Below, in pieces: positions 21,801 through 29,407 of a stretch of DNA of 64,000 nt. The DNA is taken from assembly GCA_028015205.1 (NCBI GenBank), contig CM051518.1, positions 54,732,372 through 54,796,371 of the forward strand, read 5' to 3'. Every line of letters begins with the position of its first letter. The first letter of the stretch is position 1. The notes under the pieces are model-generated. The model searched no databases. It was not told where the DNA came from and was given only the letters and a program-made list of their open reading frames with translations. The stretch comes from Mytilisepta virgata (lineage: Eukaryota; Mollusca; Bivalvia; Mytilida; Mytilidae). Made by a program: the position numbers and the translations under genes.

Positions 21801-23535
21801 CGGAAGGTCGTGGGTTCGATCCCCGGCCGGGTCAAACCAAAGACATTAAAATTGGCATTTGCTGCTTCTCCGCCAAGCATGCGGCATCCAGGAGTAAGAG
21901 CAAAGATCTACTGGTTGGCTCGGAGTCAGTTAAATGTGTCCGAGTGGGGTGATATGTGTTCCTCGTGAGCTAGCACATTAAAAATCCGGCTCAACGTGTC
22001 TGTCGGTCTAGTACAATGCAGAGATCATATTCATTATCATATATGTTCTCGCCCTGATATGCACCTGGCTGCCACTGGACGTTAAACAACAATTCATTCA
22101 TCCACCCATCTTATCTACTGTCTGCAAACTGGGTGTGACTAAGGTTGGTTTTAGAGTAAGAGTTAAAGTTCGAGTTACAGTTAGAATTAGCCCTCGAGTT
22201 ATCATTCGAGTTCAAGTTAATCTTCGAGTTAACTCGAAATATTGATTTCTAAAGTCATTTATTGAGTTGCAATTCGAGTTAAAATTCGAGATACGGATTA
22301 AGTTTAGGGGGATGGAGGTAATATATATATATATATTTGAGACATAAAAGTATAACCTTTAAAAATAATGAACATTTTATTTTTTCTTCAACGAATCAAA
22401 AAGACGTATTAACCACAACAAAACTGTACTCTTGAGCCAGGATTTCAAAATGCCAAAAATCCATTCCACGAACTGAAGTTACCAGATATAGTATAGATCT
22501 TCTGACTTTTTTTCAGGAAGTGGTTTAGTTGATTGGCACGAGTTTAAATCATGGATGTCTGTACATGGAAAGGAAATTGTGTCGGAGAATCTAGAGATCG
22601 ATATGAGAGAAGCCTTTCGAGTATTTGACCGAGATGGGAACGGATTTATATCTCGGGTTGAATTTAAGCGCATAATGAAGGACTTAGGGGACGAGCCTCT
22701 ATCTGATGAGGATCTTGATAAATTAATGCGTACGTTTGATGAAGTTGACGACGATGGCGACCAAAATATAAATTATGAAGGTCAGTTTAACCAAACGTTG
22801 AAATTACATAGATGATGCTTCAGAATTAGTATATTATATTGTAAAGTATCATATTACATTGGTTGTGTTTTATGATACATGAGAGTAATGATACAGAAGA
22901 TATCAGGAAAGTTCAATAGACATAACAATGTATGAATACCATCGCACCGCTCTAGAAATCACAAATCACGAATATTAGAAAAAAGGTCGAGATAGTCTGT
23001 ACATATTAACCGAACTTGACCTGATCATTGTCTAGCCTTAGTAGATAGGTTGGTGTATCTGTTAACTTTCCTTTATTGACAAACGATGCTCTCTTGCCAT
23101 TGATATTTACTATGACAGTAATGCTGAAAGAATAAAAACCCAATTTGAAGTACTCATACCGGATTTGATATTGGCAGCATGACGGGTGTCCTACAGGAAG
23201 CAGAAACTGCTTACTCTTCTGGAGCACTTGAGTCTACCCCCGCTTTTTTTGGTGGGGACCATCTTGTTCATATCTTTTAGTTTTTAATTGTAGTGCTTGT
23301 ATTGTTTTGGTCTTGTCTTTGTTGTTCTCTGGAGTTTTATCAGTCGTTTCGATTTTTCCCTCCTTCGAACATCCCTTTGGTATTTCTTGACTTTATTTTA
23401 AATACAATCATTTTTTTTTCTCATTTTACAGAATTTATTCCGATATTTGTCACGATGTCAAAACGATGTGGAATGGACCAGATTCACGAATACGACGAGC
23501 AGAATGAATATCGACAAGACGAAAATGAATATTAG
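15833..23535 (+). CDS. CaM-like gene B: divergent four-EF-hand protein with acidic C-terminal tail (179 aa)
   Basis: Coding exons: ATG 15833-15835 (at the end of an exon starting 15781), 19936-19960, 20935-21078, 22517-22780, 23432-23535. All junctions are GT-AG, and introns 2-4 are phase 1. The protein starts MAMTEDELRDLEECFYLFDK. Loops: DKDDDSKLNVEE (19-30, Ser at position 6 instead of Gly), DSDGSGLVDWHE (55-66, canonical), DRDGNGFISRVE (95-106, canonical) and DDDGDQNINYEE (135-146, Gln at position 6). Three extra residues (LMRTFDEV for MIREA) precede loop 4. The CaM Lys115 motif GEKLTDEE is replaced by GDEPLSDED. After EEFIPIF the chain runs 29 residues past the usual end and finishes HEYDEQNEYRQDENEY, acidic and Tyr-rich. 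One or two sites probably bind Ca weakly (inference). Intron 1 hosts a repeat, a SINE and a Tc1 element. AATAAA at 23635. Confidence 0.93.
15905..16440. repeat. Dispersed repeat copy in gene B intron 1
   Basis: It contains GGGGAATGTGTCAAAGAGAT, ACAACCCGACCAAAGAGCAG, CACCAATGGGCCTTCAACGT, AAATGCGGCGGGGTTAAACT, AATACCTCTAGCCAATGT-like and ACTAGCAGTTACTGACATGC motifs. I recall very similar text recurring in mussel genomic sequences, but this is unverified memory. No intact protein is encoded. Confidence 0.5.
16441..17035. other. Gene B intron 1, no feature seen
   Basis: AT-rich; the minus frame at 16727-16918 has no domain. Confidence 0.4.
17036..17277 (-). mobile_element. tRNA-derived SINE, family B (copy 2, reverse)
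   Basis: Reverse complement of the 4541-4763 family: TTTAGTTGGGGTTTTACGCT, GGTGGAGGAAGCC, ACCACCGACC, CAATCCTTGTCAATTAAGAT, CACCCCGCCACAGGTGGGAT and TCGAACTCAGAACC. It continues into a head with GATCATTAGTAGTCATGA, as at 32871. The frames in this stretch are SINE text. Confidence 0.8.
17637..19178 (-). mobile_element. Tc1/mariner transposon, full length with TIRs and TA target
   Basis: The left end CACTGAACCGCAAAAGAAAC continues GTCGC (from 17637). The right end is its inverted copy (19154-19178), matching over 24 of 25 bp. TA dinucleotides flank both ends (17635-17636 and 19179-19180). The ~1.54-kb element holds one transposase gene on the minus strand. It lies in intron 1 of gene B, opposite to that gene. 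The very similar TIRs suggest a fairly recent insertion. Confidence 0.93.
17829..18926 (-). CDS. Tc1-like transposase, open frame but catalytic Glu changed to Lys
   Basis: The frame is 365 aa, or about 345 aa if the more family-like Met21 (MPRLTPQQREKAIGRL) is the start. N-terminal paired-like helix-turn-helix DNA-binding region, about residues 21-130, with a linker DRPRSGRPQ (71-79). Catalytic core: IIFSDESRY gives Asp171 and TFQQDNARAH gives Asp267. Exactly 34 residues later, where Tc1 enzymes have Glu within SPDLNPIE.LW, the sequence reads SPDLNPIKHLWDE, so Lys302 replaces the third member of DD34E. The codon is AAA (complement of 18021-18023), one G-to-A change from GAA. The enzyme would normally cut and paste the element through its TIRs; this copy is probably inactive (inference). 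No frameshift or stop is present. Confidence 0.9.
   Translation of the reverse strand: MGIKGRRKLKSVSISVDTEAMPRLTPQQREKAIGRLDTGQSARVIANDFNCAVRTIERLRTRYNATNSTNDRPRSGRPQVTTPRQNRGIVRHHLMNRFTPAAETARNTVETHGRPMSDDTVRRRLAARNMRCRRPARGPILTPRHRQARLQWATQRQNWRNRQWRNIIFSDESRYCISTADGRTRVWRRRGERYEDSCILETDAWGGPSIMVWGGIGLNVKLGPVIFQNLGPGRGNGVTAARYIDQVLTPHVQPHFARHQNKTFQQDNARAHTARATRDFLQQNNINVMDWSALSPDLNPIKHLWDEVQRRLNNEQPSPTTAAELSHAFQRVWARIPMAFINRLINSMYRRCAAVIGAGGGHTRY
19181..19935. other. Rest of gene B intron 1
   Basis: AT-rich. A short tRNA-head-like fragment at 19849-19882 (GAACTACCTAGACCACTCGG, CCACCGTGGTCCC) is the reverse complement of a Ser/Leu tRNA-like 5' end, shared with 32890-32921, and is likely a SINE B head relic. 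Confidence 0.5.
19961..20934. other. Gene B intron 2
   Basis: The donor is GTGTGT and the acceptor CTCTTACAG. AT-rich, no other feature seen. Confidence 0.5.
21759..22110 (+). mobile_element. tRNA-derived SINE, family A (copy 2) with perfect TSD
   Basis: The head AACCGCCTTGGTGGTTTCGT contains A-box-like GGTTTCGTGGTAGCGTG and B-box GGGTTCGATCCCC, then CGGCCGGGTCAAACC, a conserved body and the tail ATTCATTCATCCACCCATC. TTATCTACTG occurs immediately before (21749-21758) and after (22111-22120), a 10-11 bp TSD that shows retrotransposition into gene B intron 3. The frame at 21732-21968 is the SINE. Confidence 0.92.
22131..22311 (+). repeat. Solo terminal repeat of the 54.4-kb foldback family
   Basis: It begins GGGTGTGACTAAGG and runs through irregular GAGTT(A/C) hexamers, then TCGAGTTAACTCGAAATATT and GATTTCTAAAGTCATTTATT, ending AAGTTTAGGGG. 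This matches the ends of the 54445-56182 element (GGGTATGACTAAACATCGAG ... TAATTTCTAATGTCATTTAT). Only one end is present. It sits 11 bp past the SINE's right TSD, in gene B intron 3. Confidence 0.7.
22781..23431. other. Gene B intron 4
   Basis: The donor is GTCAGT and the acceptor TTTTACAG. No other feature seen. Confidence 0.5.
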
Positions 23536-23634
23536 TTTACATCTATTCACAATCGTCATGAACAATGTGTCTGGTTACAATATCTGCAATATTTTGACAG
23601 TTTTTAATTTTTTTCTTCATATTTTCTATTTATA

Positions 23635-23640
23635 AATAAA
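23635..23640 (+). promoter_or_regulatory. Poly(A) signal of gene B
   Basis: AATAAA lies 100 nt after the TAG stop (23533-23535), in T-rich 3' UTR sequence. Confidence 0.6.
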
Positions 23641-24525
23641 GAATTACAATCTATAAAGTTCCGACACACATATGTTGCAGCATACCATATAAACCCAGCA
23701 TCCGCTCTAATGTACGATGACATGTACAGGCATGTTACCTGGATGCATCTGGAGGCGTGTGACCATATTAGACAAAGACAGACTTTGACAGGAATACCTT
23801 TATTGCTGAATTAAATAGTCCTTTGGTTGTTCAAATATGGTCCTGGATGGTTAATTAAGTTCTAAAATTGTTTGAGGTAACCCCGATCTCATGTCGAGTT
23901 ACATGTATTTCGATTAAAATCAGTTCTGATTACTCTGTATTGATTTCAAGCTGATTTCAAATTGGCTCCAAAAGTTTCCCCCCTGCTATCGTTAAAATAA
24001 CACGTAAAATTTTAAAATTTATCTAAAAAGTTCAGTTTATACATAAATCTAAGAGAAATGCAGTTCTGGATATGAATGATTGAGTTTTGTTACGAATGTT
24101 TTTATTAACTGACTGGCGTAATAATTTTACAGATATTTAAATCTGATTCCATACACACTATAAGTGTCTATAGTCTCTTAAATATTGACAGAAAATAAAA
24201 GTATACAATGGGTCATGTAAGAAATATGGTAGTATTTGTACTTTACTTTAAATGTTTTTCCTGCACAAATTGCGAACCGGAATTGAAGAGCTAAAAGGGT
24301 AAGGGAGTTATTCTTCGTATTCAATTTAATTAAAATAAAGCACTATAAACTCACAATAACTCTATAACTGAATACTTAAACTATTAGTTTAATTTTATCG
24401 TGAATTAAGTCTTATATTATAATTAATCAGAACGTAAAAATTCTTTTTGTCAAAATTTTTGTATGTGACATTAATTGAAAGTAAGTTAATTTATGCTGTG
24501 TGAATAGAAATTTCTCAATTCTTAA
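23641..24525. other. Intergenic B-C, no gene seen
   Basis: AT-rich, without recognisable repeats or coding signal. Confidence 0.4.
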
Positions 24526-24670
24526 ATTCTGAATTCCTTGATATCACCCCTGATGCACAAGATGTGCACATTTCAGCAATGTAACACTCGTCAGTTGTGC
24601 TTTCGGCCTAAAATGTTGATATCCAAAATAACAATCCAACAAGATGAAGAACAAATTAAAACATGCAAAT

Positions 24671-25685
24671 ATGACCAAAAGGTTAAAGCCAAAACTAACG
24701 ACTGACTAACAGATAAAAGCCAAAACCATCTAACGACTGACCAACAGGTTAATGCTAAAACCGTCTAACGTCTGACCAAACGGTTAAAGCTAAAACCGTC
24801 TAACGACTAACCAAAAGGTTAAAGCTAAGACTGTCTAACGGCTGACCAAACGGTTAAAGCCAAAAACCATCTAACGACTGACCAAACGGTTAAAGCTAAA
24901 ACCATCTAACGACTGACCAAACGGTTAAAGCCAAAAACCATCTAACGACTGACCAAACGGTTAAAGCCAAAAACCATCTAACGACTGACCAAACGGTTAA
25001 AGCTAAAACCGTCTAACGACTGACCAAAAGGTTAAAGCTAAAACCGTCTAACGACTGACCAACAGGTTAATGCTAAAACCGTCTAACGACTGACCAAAAG
25101 GTTAAAGCTAAAACCGTCTAACGACTGACCAAAAGGTTAAAGCTAAAACCGTCTAACGACTGACCAACAGGTTAATGCTAAAACCGTCTAACGACTGACC
25201 AAAAGGTTAAAGCTAACACCGTCTAACGACTGACCAAACGGTTAAAGCTAAAACCGTCTAACGACTGACCAAAAGGTAAAAGCCAAAATCACCTAACGAC
25301 TGACCAAAAGGTTAAAGCTAAAACCGTCTAACGACTGACCAAAAGGTAAAAGCCAAAATCACCTAACGACTGACCAACAGGTTAAAGCTAAAACCGTCTA
25401 ACGACTGACCAAAAGGTAAAAGCCAAAATCACCTAACGACTGACCAAAAGGTTAAAGCTAAAACCGTCTAACGACTGACCAAAAGGTAAAAGCCAAAATC
25501 ACCTAACGACTGACCAACAGGTTAAAGCTAAAACTGTCTAACGACTGACCAAAAGGTAAAAGCCAAAATCACCTAACGACTGACCAAAAGGTTAAAGCTA
25601 AAACCGTCTAACGACTGACCAAAAGGTTAAAGCTAAAACCATCTAACCACTGACAAAAAGGTTTAAACTAAAACCATCTAATGCC
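24671..25685. repeat. 35-bp minisatellite, ~29 copies, with higher-order structure
   Basis: The unit is CTAACGACTGACCAAAAGGT followed by TAAAGCTAAAACCGT. Start-to-start spacing is 35 bp (for example 24731, 24766, 24801), with occasional 36-bp units. From about 25265 to 25600, GTTAAAGCTAAAACCGTC units alternate with GTAAAAGCCAAAATCACC units (70-bp period). Every fourth unit has CCAACAGG for CCAAAAGG, implying a 140-bp period. Copies are contiguous without spacers, so this is not a CRISPR. Confidence 0.95.
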
Positions 25686-25744
25686 AGATCTATACACGAG
25701 GTAGATACTCCCCAGTTTTCATAAAATTTAACATTTTTTAGCAG

Positions 25745-26339
25745 TAAAGGACATAGTATGATTTGGCCTGATATTTGGCACCTTGAATTCCAAAATAAAA
25801 AAGTAATGGAAAACATACTCTCAGCTATCATTAAGTAATCTTAAAATGTTGCAGTTTAAGAAAAATGTTTTGTTTTCAACAAGATACAATGTATCTCTGT
25901 AACAGTGGCAATATGCTGTCAAAAATGGCTAATTGTAAAGAAATCGATGAAAAACACCTAATTTCACTCAATTGTTTTACCTATTAATTACAATTTTGAT
26001 ATGAGCAACAGCCTTGCACAGAACGATATTTCACAGAACAGTGTCTTTATATCAGACAAACATTATATCAAAAAATCTTTTTGGGCAAAGCTTTTGGACA
26101 TAGTTGTTTTGGCCAAAATCTACTGTGAAAACAATCAATTTTACTTCAAATTCTTGATTTAGCAAACATTCATATGCCATTGTTGCATCATGGGAGGAAT
26201 TTTTGTATAATGATTGATAGATTGTGAAAGTTTGACCATTAAACAATAAAGGTCATACGAATTCGAACATGAAATAGTATTTGTAATTTTTCATGTCAGG
26301 TGGGGACAAATAACGGCTGAAATCATACCATCTCCTTTA
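25745..26339. mobile_element. MITE-type element (595 bp) nested in repeat family D
   Basis: The left end TAAAGGACATAGTATGATTT (25745-25764) is an inverted copy, with two mismatches, of the right end AAATCATACCATCTCCTTTA (26320-26339). The insertion splits the family D sequence, which resumes after it. No transposase is encoded; the frames at 25643-25831 and 26052-26246 have no recognisable domain. The exact TSD is ambiguous. Confidence 0.7.
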
Positions 26340-26397
26340 AAGTATCAATTTTGATCAAGTATTGAAAATACCAGAAATTGAGCTGATGACATCCTCG

Positions 26398-27050
26398 TTA
26401 TGTATTTCCTTATCTTGTTTTCAGTGGTTGTTTTATTTCCTTATTACTGAAATACAGGCTTCTGTTTCATGACATATGAGAATGAAAAACTGCGTTTGAA
26501 ATATTGTCAATGAGACTAAAACCAAAATATACAAAATCGAAAGAAATTTACAAGACAGTGTAACTTTATTTGAAGGTGATCACACAGTCTTTTAAGTGAT
26601 GTTAGTTACATGCGGTGTGTGCTAAGTTCTAAACAAGTTATTGTAATGCTTTCTATATGCACAGCAACTTTTCAGAAGAGCGAAATTCGTCAAGGTTATG
26701 TCCACCTTTATTATAATTTATGTCATCGCGCCGGACATTTTACATCAACATCACAATAAGAAATTATCAATTTCAGTCTTAAAAATAAGATCAGTTATCT
26801 GTAAGTTTTCTCGACCTACCGGATTTGTCAACTCATCGGACTTAACTCTTCACCAGATACTATTACCGCAACATGACCGTTAACACTAACATCTCACAGC
26901 ACCTCATACATGTATCATTCCCGGTTTTTTGTGGATGTTAACAGTTGCCATAGCCATTTTGTCGTGCCACTTCATATGTATTTTGCTTGTTACGTGTAGT
27001 TGATTTTTTCCTGCTACACTATTTCTAAGGAGCAATCATCAGACTTGCAG
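26398..27050. other. Intergenic B-C, no gene seen
   Basis: AT-rich; the frame at 26698-26883 has no domain. Confidence 0.4.
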
Positions 27051-27106
27051 ACATGTAACATGTGTGGAGATGCAGCTTGGAGAATCAGACCCGAATCCCA
27101 TCCAAA
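27051..27106 (+). other. Possible 5' UTR exon of gene C
   Basis: GCAGCTTGGAGAATCAGACC ... CATCCAAA|GTAAGTAAC carries a consensus donor at 27107. The acceptor ATATTACAG before 29338 could receive it. The 5' limit is arbitrary; inference only. Confidence 0.25.
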
Positions 27107-29337
27107 GTAAGTAACTTTGATCTACCTTTTATGCTTCAATGGCTTTGGCTAAGTTTTACGTCCGAGTATTGTTCTCGTTTATTACATGTATAAGATCTAC
27201 AAGCATTCAACTTTATTAGGTGCTTCTGGCTGAGTGTGTAACATTCTAACCAAAGTAGATCGTATTGTTCTAGTGTTTTCTGTATTAAGTTCAATGTTCT
27301 TTGTAGTTGTCGGGTATAAATAGTATTCTAGCATGAACATTTATCTATGGCAGGATTCAAGCACTCAACAAGAATTTGACCATTGTGGCCTAGATTCCAG
27401 GCTTCAATGCGAATACTGTTTATATGTATCATTTTATTGGGTCAACTGGGGAACGAAGCTAAATATGTAACCGGTTTTTGTGAAACCAAGACAATAACAA
27501 CATGCGTTCGTTTTATATATTAAAAAAACGCCCCATACACAACACAACACAAGGCATCCAACTAAATCTAAGGGTAAAATATAGTACACATAGGTTTTTT
27601 CTTGATATTTTTATTAACTGACATTTTCCTAACACTTTACTGCCGTATTTCATTAGCTGGAATCTAAATCAGGACGATTCATTGATATAGGCTTTTTACT
27701 TGACGTTTTTCGTTAAGTCAAGTGTAAACTTCATTAAATTAAAACACAAAATAGGAGTTGAAGCTATATGTTTAGCATTGATTAGCAGTTGTCCATTAAA
27801 AGAAACTTATCTTAACAAAGTATGTTTCAAATTTTAACAAGATATATTGAGCACATCTAAGTCGACACGTTTTTTAATTTACCCGAAAATTGCTAATTTG
27901 GTGATTTTTCGTGCATATTTGATTTTTTCATGGACAAGGCGACATAACTCCAGAACAACAACTGACTTTAATAAGGTAACAGTACCGAGGAGCCTAAGGA
28001 AATTTCAGTCTTGTGAGTCCTTTTAGTAACTTCAAACTTGGATCACAGATACAAAGAACTTGGCAATATTTTAAAACCATTTTTCACCATTTTAGTAACG
28101 ATTATTTAAGTTTTTTAGAATAATTATGAATATTTATACTGAAAACAATAAGAAAAATGTTTTCATGTACTTATTAATAAAGTTTCATTTTTTTAAGTAG
28201 AAAGGCTAATTGATATTTGTATCTCAGATACGCCTGCCCTTTTGTATTAGAATTGCCTTTCAAGGCTTATTGATTTCATTAAAATCATAATTCTTTCTGA
28301 CTCGGAACTATAGTGATTTGATACGATCGCTCTCATTAGTTAATTTCTCTTCACGATGGAGATTAGAAAGGAAATTACGCAATGACAGCAGCAAAAACGA
28401 AACAAAGAAGGAAACAAATTTGAAAAAAAATATAGTCATCTGAAAACCATCTGGTAAAGTTCACTTCAGGAGAAATGTTCTTGAATAATACCTTTGCAAA
28501 ATCGTGACGGGTATATATCTGTAGATCTGACGCATGGTTAATACTGCCGCCAATACGTATAGATGTCTTTTTCATATTGCCCTTGTTTTCAGCCCGAGAC
28601 CTCGATATCGATATGCTTTTATTACATATGCAAAATCGGCGTTATTTCAATAAAATGTGTGATAATAAAATTTAAGATAAATCAGCTCACAATGTGTGAA
28701 TATTATCTACCGTACCTACTGATCATAAATGGAACAAAAATATACTTGGACATTCCTTGTTTCTGGTTGTCCTTACCTTTGACCCAAACTGACAATGTTA
28801 TTTTTTTAATGCGTATTTTTTATAAAAAATATTGTCCATATCTTAATGGTTCCATTTGAAATCATTTGAAAAGGGTTGTACTGTTTAATCGATTATTTAT
28901 TTTTTTTCAAAAATCGCATGTATTGAAAAATTTATTCTCGTAACATGAAACCACACTTTACATATTCAAACAATAGAACTACCCTACCCGTATCAATCGA
29001 TTTCCTTATATTGTTTGTTTGTCAACAAAGCATTTGGTGTGTAATACTTGAACATACTGAACAAATATTGATATTCGATACACTAAACCTTGTCTCTAGT
29101 CACATAAAGAAGTTTAAATATTTAAATAGATAATCATACATGTAGTATATAATATTCTATGGGCTATCTACAGGGTTTGGGATAGTTTTTACAGATTATA
29201 ATATTTTTCTGTACAAGTTTAGAACCAGAATTTAAATGCAGAACTCATTTGACTACAAATTATGAGAATTTAAAATATATTTCATATATTATACTTATTT
29301 AAATATTGTTTTTTATAAAACACCCTAAATATTACAG
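27107..29337. other. Upstream region or putative UTR intron of gene C
   Basis: AT-rich. Around 28555-28615 lies half of a foldback (CTTTTTCATATTGCCCTTGT, TTTCAGCCCGAGACC) whose complete form is at 43064-43203. No gene is seen; the frames at 28375-28859 and 28945-29133 lack domains. Confidence 0.4.
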
Positions 29338-29364
29338 GGCCTCATTTACAAATATTTTGACTCT

Positions 29365-29391
29365 ATGGAACTCGGGGACATTCAAAGCTGA
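29365..29391 (+). promoter_or_regulatory. Short upstream ORF in the gene C leader
   Basis: ATG GAA CTC GGG GAC ATT CAA AGC TGA encodes 8 residues and ends 16 nt before the CaM-type ATG at 29408. It lies in what would be the exon starting at 29338, after the acceptor TATTACAG. It could damp translation if transcribed (inference). Confidence 0.35.
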
Positions 29392-29407
29392 CTCTATAAG
29401 AACTAAA

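Larger units (their letters stand above)
24526..26397 (+). repeat. Dispersed repeat family D with expanded interior and nested insertion
   Basis: The 5' part (CCCTGATGCACAAGATGTGC, CTCGTCAGTTGTGC) matches 43710-43800 and, in reverse, 61683-61760. The 3' part (GCCAGATCTATACACGAGGT, AGTTTTCATAAAATT, CAGTAAA, then AGTATTGAAAATACC, TTGAGCTGATGACATCC) matches 43845-43975. Between the halves lie a minisatellite (24671-25685) and a MITE (25745-26339). Mollusc elements with central tandem arrays are known (the pearl/Helitron type); membership there is inference. Confidence 0.6.

Noticed and set aside
21759..21840. tRNA gene (also at 14690, 4560 and 32890)
   Set aside because: A- and B-box-like text is present, but the sequences continue into conserved SINE bodies and lack a proper tRNA 3' end; two copies have SINE target-site duplications.
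24671..25685. CRISPR-like array
   Set aside because: Units are contiguous 35-bp repeats with no unique spacers, in a eukaryotic genome; it is a minisatellite.
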